64,000 nucleotides of DNA from Streptomyces nitrosporeus (GTDB lineage Bacteria > Actinomycetota > Actinomycetes > Streptomycetales > Streptomycetaceae): the NCBI RefSeq assembly GCF_008704555.1, contig NZ_CP023702.1, positions 5,928,001-5,992,000 of the forward strand. The letters run 5' to 3'. The first letter of the stretch is position 1; each line of letters begins with the position of its first letter. The notes under the pieces were generated by a model. That model was not told the DNA's origin and made no database searches. It saw only the letters and a program-made list of their open reading frames with translations. The position numbers were made by a program, and so were the translations under genes. Shown piece after piece: positions 54,361-62,280 of this stretch.

Positions 54361-55597
54361 GACCCCGGCCGGGCCGACCGCCCGGCAGAAGCGCGAGGTG
54401 CTGGTGACGGGCATGGGGGCCACTACCCCGCTGGGCGCCGACACCACCACCACCTGGGAGGGGCTGCTGGCCGGCCGGTCCGGTATCTCCCGGATCGACG
54501 CCCCGTGGGCGGCTGGGCTCCCGGTCCGTATCGCGGGCCCCATGGAACAGGACCCGTACACCGCGGTCGAGCGGATCCGGCAGCGGCGGCTGGACCGCAG
54601 CCAGGCGGCGGCCCTGGTCGCCGCCGAGGAGGCGTGGTCCGACGCGGGGCCGCCCGAGGTCGATCCCGCCCGCTTGGCGGTCGTGGTGGGAACCGGCATC
54701 GGCGGCGCGCTGACCATACTGGACCAGAACGACCGGCTCAGGGAGCACGGACAGCGCAGCCTCTCCCCGTACACGGTGCCCCGGCTCATGCCCAACGGCG
54801 CCTCGGCGGTGGTCAGTCTGGCCGTCGGGGCCCGTGCCGGCACCCACGCGCCGACCAGCGCCTGCGCCTCCGGCGCCGAGGCCATCGCGGTGGGCGCCCT
54901 GCTGATCCGGGCCGGCCGCGCCGACGTGGTCCTCGCCGGCGGCACCGACGCCTGCCTCCATCCCCTCTCGCTCGGCGCGTTCGCCCGGATGCGGGCCCTG
55001 TCCCTGCGCAACGACGCCCCCGACCGCGCGTCCAGGCCCTTCGACCGGCGGCGGGACGGCTTCGTGATGGCCGAGGGGGCGGGCATGGTGGTGCTGGAAC
55101 GGGCGGAGTTCGCACAGGCGCGGGGCGCCCGCGTCCACGCCGCGCTGGCCGGCGCCGGCGTCACCTCCGACGCCCACGACATCACGCTGCCCGACGCCCG
55201 GGGCCAGGCGCGCGCCATCGGGGAGGCGCTGCGGGACGCCGGTCTGACCGGCCGGGACATCGGCCACGTCAACGCCCACGCCACCGGTACGCCCCAGGGG
55301 GACGTCGCCGAGTCCCGGGCCGTCCGCGCCGCGGTGGGAACGCACCCGGTGGTCACGGCGGCCAAGTCCGCCACCGGCCACCTGCTGGGCGCGTCCGGTG
55401 CGGTGGAGGCGATCCTCACGGTGCTGGCCCTGAAGAACTCCGTCGTGCCGGCAGTACGCAACCTGGAGGAGGTGGGGGACGGCATCGAACTGGACCTGGT
55501 GACCGGGCTGCCCCGCACAGCCGGCGCCACCGCGGCCCTGTCGACGTCCTTCGGCTTCGGCGGCCACAACGTCGTGCTGGCCTTCACCCGTGTCTGA
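54341..55597 (+). CDS. stand-alone FabF-type ketosynthase
   Basis: A 418-residue beta-ketoacyl-ACP synthase II-type enzyme. The catalytic set is complete: C175 (TSACASGAEA), H313 (NAHATGTPQGD), K342 and H347 (AKSATGHLLGASG), plus the end motif SFGFGGHNVVL. It catalyses decarboxylative condensation of acyl chains. No acyl carrier, ketoreductase or acyltransferase gene is adjacent, so it must borrow primary fatty-acid partners or act atypically. GTG 54341 lies inside the small-protein gene and has GGGAG upstream. It probably builds or extends an acyl chain for the island product. Confidence 0.9.
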   Translation: MPRTPGETPAGPTARQKREVLVTGMGATTPLGADTTTTWEGLLAGRSGISRIDAPWAAGLPVRIAGPMEQDPYTAVERIRQRRLDRSQAAALVAAEEAWSDAGPPEVDPARLAVVVGTGIGGALTILDQNDRLREHGQRSLSPYTVPRLMPNGASAVVSLAVGARAGTHAPTSACASGAEAIAVGALLIRAGRADVVLAGGTDACLHPLSLGAFARMRALSLRNDAPDRASRPFDRRRDGFVMAEGAGMVVLERAEFAQARGARVHAALAGAGVTSDAHDITLPDARGQARAIGEALRDAGLTGRDIGHVNAHATGTPQGDVAESRAVRAAVGTHPVVTAAKSATGHLLGASGAVEAILTVLALKNSVVPAVRNLEEVGDGIELDLVTGLPRTAGATAALSTSFGFGGHNVVLAFTRV

Positions 55598-55646
55598 CCA
55601 CCGCACGAGCCGCCGTACGGGTCTTCGGCCGGACCGCCGCACGGAC

Positions 55647-55678
55647 GGCCCGCCGGAACGCACCGCACCCGGCGGGCC
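55647..55678. terminator. hairpin between ketosynthase and SDR-hydrolase genes
   Basis: GGCCCGCCGG (55647-55656) pairs with CCGGCGGGCC (55669-55678) around a 12-base loop, between convergent genes. Confidence 0.65.
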
Positions 55679-55718
55679 CCCGGACCCGTGCAGGCTGCGC
55701 TGGCTGTGCGGAACCCGC

Positions 55719-57443
55719 CTACCGGGCGGCGGTCCGCTCCCGCACCGCGACGAGGAGGGCCGCCACCTCGTCCGGGTGGGTCAGCTGCGGGTAGTGGCCC
55801 GCCGACGCGATCTCGGTGACCGGCAGACTGCTCGGCTCCTCAAGCGGGTCCAGCGCCCCCACGACCAGCTCCACCGGGCAGGCGACCTGCCCCAGGGCCT
55901 CACGCAACGGCCCCCGCTGCCGGTACGCGGAGCGGAGGGCGGCGACCACCCGGAGCGCCGCCCCGGCCCGCCGCAGGTTCGCCACCGCCCCGTCGAGGGA
56001 GCCGTCGTGCGGCAGGCCGAGCGAGTCGGCCAGCCGCTCGGCCGACATGGTGCGCAGGACCGGCACGGCGAGCGGGGAGCGCGTCGGCCACGAGGACGCC
56101 GGCTGGAGGAAGGCGGGGGAGACGAGCACCAGCGCCCCGACCCGGTCCGGGTACCGCAGCGCGTACCGCAGGGCCGGCCCGCAGGAGTACGAATGAGCGA
56201 CCAGGACCGGCCTGCCCCGCACCGGGGCGAGGAGCGCCGTCAGCCACGCGTCGTGCGACTGGCGGGGCAGCCCGGACCGGCCGAACCCCGGCAGATCGGC
56301 CGCCAGGGTGCGCCCGCCCGTCCGGGCGGCCACCGGCGCCCAGGAATCGGCGTCGACCGGCAGCCCGTGCAGGAACACGTGGTCCGGGGCCTCCCGGTCG
56401 CCCGTCACCCACGTCCGGTCCGCCCCGACCTGCTGGAACCCGTACGGAGGGGCCGGCGCCGGGGACAGGCCGAAACGGGAGGCGACCAGGTCGTCGGCCC
56501 ACCGGCGCAGGACCTCGTGCACCGGAGGCATCTCCAGCCCCGCCGACTCGGCGAGACTCCGGGCGGACGAGGTGTCGTAACGGTCGGTGGAGAGGAAGGA
56601 GAGCGTCTCCGGGTCGGCCTTGGTGACCGCGCGGGGCAGCCGCTTCAGGACCTCGACGGGGACGGAGCGGCGCGGGGCGGGCACCCCCATGTGCTCCGCC
56701 AGGAAGGCGATCAGCCCCGGCAGCGCGGGCGTCGCCTCGTCGAGCAGCCAGTAGGTGCCCTCCGCGCTTTCCGGCTGCCCGGGGAGGGAGGCCAGGAACC
56801 GTACGAGATAGCCGAGTTCGACCACGGGCAGGAAGACGTCGGGGCCCCCCGGCAGGGCGGCGAGCCGGCCCCGCCAGAGCTGGCCGACGAGATCGGCGAG
56901 CCCGACGTACTGGCCGGGGCCGGCCACGGTGGCCGGGTTCACGACGGTCAGCGGGACGCCGAGTTCGCGGGCGCGCCCGCGGACCGCCGCGTCGCCCTCC
57001 CGCTTGGACGCCTCGTACGCGCCGTCGCGCGCGTAGTCGGGGCGGTCCGCACCGGCCGCGGCCATGCGGTAGCCGCTGATGTGCACCAGCCGGCGCAGCC
57101 GGGGCCGGGCGGCCGCCCACTCGGCCACCCGCACGGCACCGGTCACGTTGACCGCCCTGGCCTCATCGGGGGACATCCCGAAGGCGAACCGGGCGGCCGT
57201 GTTGTACACGTCGCGGACCTCGTCCAGGCCCTGCTCCGGCAGGCCGAGCCCGGGCCGGGTGATGTCCGCGGTGAGGACGGTGAGCCGGCCGGTGGCGGCA
57301 CCCCGGTCGGTGAGCCACCGGGTCAGCCGGTCGCCGCCGCCGTGCACGGCCGCGGCGACCTCCTCGCCGCGGCCGAGGAGTTCCAGGACCAGCGAGCGGC
57401 CGATGAAGCCGCCGGCGCCGAAGACAACGGAGTTCACGGGCAT
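55719..57443 (-). CDS. fusion of extended SDR and alpha/beta hydrolase
   Basis: A 574-residue two-domain protein. Residues 1-340 are an extended short-chain dehydrogenase/epimerase: VVFGAGGFIG nucleotide loop, DVYNTAARFAFG, and the catalytic YEASK. Residues about 345-574 are an alpha/beta hydrolase with VFLHGLPVDADSW, the nucleophile region VAHSYSCGPAL (no glycines around the Ser, unlike GxSxG), an acidic residue in VVGALDPLEEP and His in SAGHYPQLTHP. The two activities could reduce and then release or hydrolyse one substrate. ATG 57443; ribosome-binding site AAGGAGAT lies close upstream. Confidence 0.82.
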   Translation of the reverse strand: MPVNSVVFGAGGFIGRSLVLELLGRGEEVAAAVHGGGDRLTRWLTDRGAATGRLTVLTADITRPGLGLPEQGLDEVRDVYNTAARFAFGMSPDEARAVNVTGAVRVAEWAAARPRLRRLVHISGYRMAAAGADRPDYARDGAYEASKREGDAAVRGRARELGVPLTVVNPATVAGPGQYVGLADLVGQLWRGRLAALPGGPDVFLPVVELGYLVRFLASLPGQPESAEGTYWLLDEATPALPGLIAFLAEHMGVPAPRRSVPVEVLKRLPRAVTKADPETLSFLSTDRYDTSSARSLAESAGLEMPPVHEVLRRWADDLVASRFGLSPAPAPPYGFQQVGADRTWVTGDREAPDHVFLHGLPVDADSWAPVAARTGGRTLAADLPGFGRSGLPRQSHDAWLTALLAPVRGRPVLVAHSYSCGPALRYALRYPDRVGALVLVSPAFLQPASSWPTRSPLAVPVLRTMSAERLADSLGLPHDGSLDGAVANLRRAGAALRVVAALRSAYRQRGPLREALGQVACPVELVVGALDPLEEPSSLPVTEIASAGHYPQLTHPDEVAALLVAVRERTAAR

Positions 57444-57803
57444 GCCATCTCCTTGCGGCCGGGCACGGGTGACGACGTCCCACGTGTCGGAGGGGGGCCG
57501 AGCGGGCTCACGGGCCGCCCGGGCACGACGCCTGCCACCGTACAGGGGCCGTCACTCGCTGTGAACGACACCGTTCGCGGCACCACCCGAACGCGCCGTG
57601 GCGTACGCCGTCCCCCGGCGCCTGCCGCCGGCCCGCCCGCCGGACCGGCCGACGGCAGGCGCCGGGAAGGCGGCGGGGTACGCCAGGGAACCGGCCGGCG
57701 CGCCCGGAGCCCGCCAGACGGAAGGTCTTTCACCCCAACGGATGACACACCACTCAGGCTCGCGCGCCACCCGGCCGCGAGAAACCGTCCGGGAGGCACC
57801 TCC
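57444..57803. promoter_or_regulatory. 360-bp divergent gap with operator-like and hairpin elements
   Basis: Between the SDR-hydrolase (minus) and lipase (plus) genes. GAACG (57563-57567) and CGTTC (57572-57576) form an operator-like inverted repeat, and CCCGGCGCCTGCCG (57614-57627) pairs perfectly with 57653-57666. No gene can be supported here. Confidence 0.5.
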
Positions 57804-58865
57804 ATGCGGTTCCCGTTCCCCCACACCGGCCGCCCCGCCCACACCACCCGCCCCGGCCGCGCCCTTCCGCGCCGCTCGCTGCGCAGGGCGGCGGTCCTGC
57901 TCGCCGTGCTCGGCGCCCTGCTCCCCGCCGCCGCCGGCGCCGCCCCGTCCGCCCTGGCCGGCCATCCGGCACACCCGCGTGCCGCCGCTCCCGCGAGCGA
58001 GGCCGACGGGGGCGACGGGGCCGACTGGAAACGCGCCTTCCTCGCCTCCGTCGACCACCCCGACGCCCCGCCGCCCGGAGCGGACGACCCCGGCTGCCGC
58101 CCCGACGCCCGGCACCCCCGGCCCGTCGTCCTCCTCCACGGGACCTACGAGAACGCCTCCAGCAACTGGAGCCATCTCTCACCCCGGCTGAAAGCCGACG
58201 GCTACTGCGTCTTCGCCGCCAACGTCGGCGCGCCGCCGGGCGACGTCCTCAAGGGCCGGGCCGCCGTCCCGCTGTCCGCCCGGGAACTCGCCCGCTTCGT
58301 CGACCGGGTGCTCGAACGGACCGGGGCCCGCCAGATCGACCTCGTCGGCCACTCCCAGGGCGGCGGGATCCTGCCGCGCCAGTACCTGAAGTTCGCCGGC
58401 GGCACCGACCCCGCGGACCCCGCCCGCAACAAGGTGCACCACCTGATCGGCATCGCCCCGGCCAACCACGGCAGCACCGTCTCCGGACTGGCGACCCTCG
58501 CCCAGCGGCTGCACGTCCTCGCCCCGGCAGCCGCCATCGGCGGGCAGTCACTGGCCGACCAGACGATCGGCTCCGCGGTGAACCTGAGGCTCGACGCGGG
58601 CGGCGACACCCTGCCCGGCGTCCGCTACACCACGGTGGTCACCCGCCGGGACCTGATGGTCACCCCCTACGAGCGCCAGTACCTCCACCCCGCGCAACCC
58701 ACCCACCCGGTCACCAACCTCACCCTCCAGGACATCTGCCCGCAGAACCGCACGGGCCACATGGGCACCCCCTACGACCCGCTCGTCGTCCGGCTGGTAC
58801 GCAACGCCCTCGACCCCTCGACCGCCCGCCCGCCGGAGTGCGCACCCACCACCGGATCGGACTGA
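57804..58865 (+). CDS. secreted lipase/esterase (alpha/beta hydrolase)
   Basis: A 353-residue exported hydrolase of the class 2 lipase/EstA type. A signal peptide with Arg-rich start and hydrophobic core (about residues 28-46, ending AGA) precedes the mature enzyme. VVLLHGTYENASSNW forms the oxyanion region and S184 in LVGHSQGGG is the nucleophile. Four Cys after the signal (such as C98, C135) may form disulfides. It hydrolyses short- or medium-chain esters outside the cell. ATG 57804 follows GGGAGG. Whether it belongs to the island product or is an unrelated passenger is unclear. Confidence 0.88.
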   Translation: MRFPFPHTGRPAHTTRPGRALPRRSLRRAAVLLAVLGALLPAAAGAAPSALAGHPAHPRAAAPASEADGGDGADWKRAFLASVDHPDAPPPGADDPGCRPDARHPRPVVLLHGTYENASSNWSHLSPRLKADGYCVFAANVGAPPGDVLKGRAAVPLSARELARFVDRVLERTGARQIDLVGHSQGGGILPRQYLKFAGGTDPADPARNKVHHLIGIAPANHGSTVSGLATLAQRLHVLAPAAAIGGQSLADQTIGSAVNLRLDAGGDTLPGVRYTTVVTRRDLMVTPYERQYLHPAQPTHPVTNLTLQDICPQNRTGHMGTPYDPLVVRLVRNALDPSTARPPECAPTTGSD

Positions 58866-58881
58866 ACCCCCGGGAACACGA

Positions 58882-58917
58882 ACGGCCCGGCCCGCCCCGA
58901 AGGGCGGACCGGGCCGT
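58882..58917. terminator. terminator between lipase gene and pgl
   Basis: ACGGCCCGG (58882-58890) pairs with CCGGGCCGT (58909-58917), with further inner CCGCCC/GGGCGG pairing. It lies between convergent genes and marks the right edge of the island. Confidence 0.8.
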
Positions 58918-58932
58918 GGCCACGCGTCCCCG

Positions 58933-59715
58933 TCAGACGGCCGCGGGCCGGTACAGCGTCCGCGGCAGCAGGGAGGCCGCTGCCGTGTCCAGCAGCCACA
59001 GGGTGCGGTCGAGACCGTACGCCCCCGCCGCCGGGGCCTGGATCTCCCCGGCCCCGGACAGCGCGGTCCGGACCGCCTCCGCCTTGTCCTCGCCGGCGGC
59101 GAGCAGCCACACCTCGCGCGCCGCCCGGATGGCGGGCAGCGTGAGCGAGACACGGGTGGGCGGCGGCTTCGGGGCACCGTGCACCCCGACGACGGTGCGC
59201 CCGGTCTCGCGTACCGCCCGGAGCTCCGGGAAGAGCGAGGCCACATGGGTGTCCGGGCCGACACCCAGCATCAGGACGTCGAACGCCGGTACGCCCCCGT
59301 GGTCCCCGGGCCCGGCCGCCTCGGCCAGCCGCTGCGCGTACCCGGCGGCGGCGGCGTCCGCGTCGTCGCCGTACGGCCCGTCGGAGGCGGGCATCGCATG
59401 GACCCGGGACGGGTCCACCGGCACCGCGTCCAGCAGAGCCGCACGGGCCTGGGTGACATTGCGCTCCGGGTCGCCCTCGGGCAGGAAACGCTCGTCGCCC
59501 CACCACAGGTCGAGCCGCGACCAGTCGACCGCGTCCCGGGCCGGAGCGGCGGCCAGCGCGGCCAGCAGGCCGTTGCCGTTGCGCCCGCCGGTGAGGACCA
59601 CCGACGCGGTCCCGCGGGAGGACTGGGCGTCCACGACCGCGGTGATCAGCCGGGCGGCGGCGGCCTGGGCCATCAGCTCCTTGTCGCGGTGCACGACGAG
59701 CTGCGGAGCGCTCAC
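58933..59715 (-). CDS. pgl: 6-phosphogluconolactonase
   Basis: A 260-residue DevB-type lactonase, the second oxidative pentose phosphate step. SVVLTGGRNGNGLLAAL, WGDERFLPEGDPERN and the region VLMLGVGPDTHVASLFPE are family signatures; the last normally reads GxGxDGH, so PDTH is a slight variant. GTG 59715 overlaps the opcA stop by GTGA, so the two are co-translated. It is the last gene of the tkt-tal-zwf-opcA-pgl operon. Confidence 0.95.
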   Translation of the reverse strand: MSAPQLVVHRDKELMAQAAAARLITAVVDAQSSRGTASVVLTGGRNGNGLLAALAAAPARDAVDWSRLDLWWGDERFLPEGDPERNVTQARAALLDAVPVDPSRVHAMPASDGPYGDDADAAAAGYAQRLAEAAGPGDHGGVPAFDVLMLGVGPDTHVASLFPELRAVRETGRTVVGVHGAPKPPPTRVSLTLPAIRAAREVWLLAAGEDKAEAVRTALSGAGEIQAPAAGAYGLDRTLWLLDTAAASLLPRTLYRPAAV

Positions 59716-60746
59716 TTGGACGCCGCCTTCTTGACCGCCGCCCGCTTCGCCGCGGGAGCGCCCGCGCCCGCGGCAGCGGCCGGGGGCTTCTGCCCGGCGT
59801 CGGACGCCGACGCCCCGTCGGGCCCGCCGAGGCGTTCCACCCCGAACTTCACCGTCGACGCGTAGATGTTGTCCGGGTCCAGCCGCCGGAGCTCCTCGGC
59901 GAGGAGTTCGGCGGTCTCCCGCCGCTTCAGCGCGACCGCGCGGTCGGGCTGGCCCACCATGCAGAGCGTGGCGAGCGAACCGTCGGCCCGGTCCAGGACG
60001 ATGGCGCCCTTCTTCGTCTCCATCCGGACCGCCGTCAGCCCGGGACCGCCGGACAGGGTGCGCTCCACCGGGATGCCCAGGCGGTCCGCCAGCCACATGG
60101 CCAGCAGCTCGCAGCTCGGGTTGTCCGACTCGCCCTCGACCGTCGCCGAGACGATCTCGGCCGGCTGCTGGTCGAGCGCCGCCGCCAGCATCGAGCGCCA
60201 CGGCGTGATCCGGGTCCACGACAGGTCGGTGTCGCCCGGCTGGTAGGTCGCCGCGCGCACCGCCAGCTCGTCGAGCGGGTGCTCGGCCGAGTAGGTATCG
60301 GTGATACGGCGCTGGGCGAGCGCGCCCAGCGGGTCCTTGGCCGGGTCGGCGGGAGCGTCCTCCGGCCACCAGACCACCACCGGGGCGTCCGGCAGCAGGA
60401 GCGGCAGGACGACCGACTGGGCGTGGTTGGCCAGCTCGCCGTGCAGGCGCAGCACGATCGTCTCGCCCGAGCCCGAGTCGGAACCGACCCGGATCTCGGC
60501 GTCGAGGCGCGCGTCGCGCCGGGCGCGCGGCGAACGGCTGACCCGCTTGATCACCGCGATGATCCGCGAGGGGTGCTCGCGCGAGGAGTCGCCCGCCGCC
60601 TTCAGGGCGTCGTAGGCGTTCTCCTCGTCGGTGACGATCACCAGGGTGAGCACCATGCCGATGGCCGGCGTACCGATCGAACGGCGCGCCGAGATCATCG
60701 CCTGGTTGATCTTGCTGGAGGTGGTTTCCGTGAGGTCGATCTTCAT
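59712..60746 (-). CDS. opcA: glucose-6-phosphate dehydrogenase assembly protein OpcA
   Basis: A 344-residue OpcA, required in actinomycetes and cyanobacteria for activity or assembly of glucose-6-phosphate dehydrogenase. MVLTLVIVTDEENAYDAL, VVWWPEDAPA and WTRITPWRSMLAAALD are typical. The last about 30 residues are an Ala/Lys-rich tail outside the conserved domain. ATG 60746 overlaps the zwf stop by ATGA. Confidence 0.96.
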   Translation of the reverse strand: MKIDLTETTSSKINQAMISARRSIGTPAIGMVLTLVIVTDEENAYDALKAAGDSSREHPSRIIAVIKRVSRSPRARRDARLDAEIRVGSDSGSGETIVLRLHGELANHAQSVVLPLLLPDAPVVVWWPEDAPADPAKDPLGALAQRRITDTYSAEHPLDELAVRAATYQPGDTDLSWTRITPWRSMLAAALDQQPAEIVSATVEGESDNPSCELLAMWLADRLGIPVERTLSGGPGLTAVRMETKKGAIVLDRADGSLATLCMVGQPDRAVALKRRETAELLAEELRRLDPDNIYASTVKFGVERLGGPDGASASDAGQKPPAAAAGAGAPAAKRAAVKKAASK

Positions 60747-62275
60747 GGCCGGCGCCAGCTCCGTCCGTCGCGTGCGAGCATCTCGTCCGCCTCGGCCGGA
60801 CCCCAGGTTCCGGCCGGGTACCGGGCGGGCTTTCCGTGCTTGTCCCAGTACTCCTCGATCGGGTCGAGGATGTTCCAGGAGAGCTCGACCTCCTGGTGGC
60901 GCGGGAAGAGGTTGGCGTCGCCGAGCAGTACGTCCAGGATGAGCCGCTCGTACGCCTCCGGGCTGGACTCCGTGAAGGACTCGCCGTACGCGAAGTCCAT
61001 CGTGACGTCCCGCACCTCCATGGACGTGCCCGGCACCTTGGAGCCGAACCGCACCGTGACGCCCTCGTCCGGCTGCACCCGGATGACCAGGGCGTTGCCG
61101 CCCAGCTCCTCCGTGGCACCCGACTCGAAGGGCAGGTAGGGGGCGCGCTTGAAGACGACCGCGATCTCCGTGACCCTGCGGCCCAGCCGCTTGCCGGTGC
61201 GCAGGTAGAAGGGCACGCCCGCCCAGCGGCGGTTGTTGATCGTCAGCTTGACCGCGGCATAGGTGTCGGTCTTCGACTTGGGGTCGATGCCCTCCTCCTG
61301 GAGGTAGCCCGGCACCTCCTCGCCGCCCTGCCACGCGTGCGTGTACTGCCCGCGCACCGTGTGCTTGCCGAGGTCCTCCGGCAGCTCCACCGCGGTGAGC
61401 ACCTTCAGCTTCTCGGCGACCAGGGCCTTGGGGTGGAAGGAGCCGGGCTCCTCCATCGCCGTCAGCGCCAGCAGCTGGAGCAGGTGGTTCTGGATGACGT
61501 CACGGGCCGCGCCGATGCCGTCGTAGTAACCGGCCCGGCCGCCGATGCCGATGTCCTCGGCCATCGTGATCTGGACGTGGTCGACGTACGACCTGTTCCA
61601 GACCGGCTCGAACATCGTGTTGGCGAAGCGCAGCGCCAGGATGTTCTGGACCGTCTCCTTGCCGAGGTAGTGGTCGATGCGGAAGACCTCGTTCGGCGGG
61701 AAGACGTCGTGCACGAGCTGGTTCAGCTCCTGCGCGCTCTCCAGGTCGTGCCCGAACGGCTTCTCGATGACGGCCCGCCGCCAGCTGCCCTCCGTCTGGT
61801 CGGCCAGCCCGTGCTTCTTGAGCTGCTCGACGACCTTGGGGAAGAACTTCGGCGGCACCGAGAGGTAGAAGGCGAAGTTGCCGCCCGTGCCCTGGGCCTT
61901 GTCGAGCTCCTCGATCGTGGCCCTGAGCGTCTCGAAGGCCACGTCGTCGTCGAAGTTGCCCTGGACGAAGCGCATCCCCTGGCTGAGCTGCTGCCAGACC
62001 TCCTCGCGGAACGGGGTGCGGGCGTGCTCCTTCACCGCGTCGTGGACGACCTGCGCGAAGTCCTCGTCCTCCCAGTCGCGGCGGGCGAAGCCGATGAGCG
62101 AGAAGCCCGGCGGCAGCAGGCCGCGATTGGCCAGGTCATAGACGGCAGGCATCAGCTTTTTACGGGACAAATCGCCCGTGACGCCAAAAATCACCAGCCC
62201 CGACGGCCCCGCGATACGCGGGAGCCGCCGGTCCTGGGCGTCACGGAGCGGGTTGGCTCCGGGAACACCAGACAA
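60743..62275 (-). CDS. zwf: glucose-6-phosphate 1-dehydrogenase
   Basis: A 510-residue NADP-linked dehydrogenase, first step of the oxidative pentose phosphate pathway. NADP loop IFGVTGDLSRKK, catalytic RIDHYLGKE, and substrate-site EKPFGHDLES are intact. The start is judged to be TTG 62275, giving SGVPGANPLRD..., which matches other Streptomyces Zwf N-termini; the open frame extends upstream into tal but not meaningfully. It begins five bases after the tal stop and is coupled to opcA downstream. Confidence 0.95.
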   Translation of the reverse strand: MSGVPGANPLRDAQDRRLPRIAGPSGLVIFGVTGDLSRKKLMPAVYDLANRGLLPPGFSLIGFARRDWEDEDFAQVVHDAVKEHARTPFREEVWQQLSQGMRFVQGNFDDDVAFETLRATIEELDKAQGTGGNFAFYLSVPPKFFPKVVEQLKKHGLADQTEGSWRRAVIEKPFGHDLESAQELNQLVHDVFPPNEVFRIDHYLGKETVQNILALRFANTMFEPVWNRSYVDHVQITMAEDIGIGGRAGYYDGIGAARDVIQNHLLQLLALTAMEEPGSFHPKALVAEKLKVLTAVELPEDLGKHTVRGQYTHAWQGGEEVPGYLQEEGIDPKSKTDTYAAVKLTINNRRWAGVPFYLRTGKRLGRRVTEIAVVFKRAPYLPFESGATEELGGNALVIRVQPDEGVTVRFGSKVPGTSMEVRDVTMDFAYGESFTESSPEAYERLILDVLLGDANLFPRHQEVELSWNILDPIEEYWDKHGKPARYPAGTWGPAEADEMLARDGRSWRRP

Positions 62276-62280
62276 GGTGG

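Noticed and set aside
45233..58932. Thiazole/oxazole-modified microcin or lanthipeptide cluster
   Set aside because: SagB and ThiF proteins suggested it, but no YcaO, LanB/LanC/LanM or Cys-containing precursor is present.
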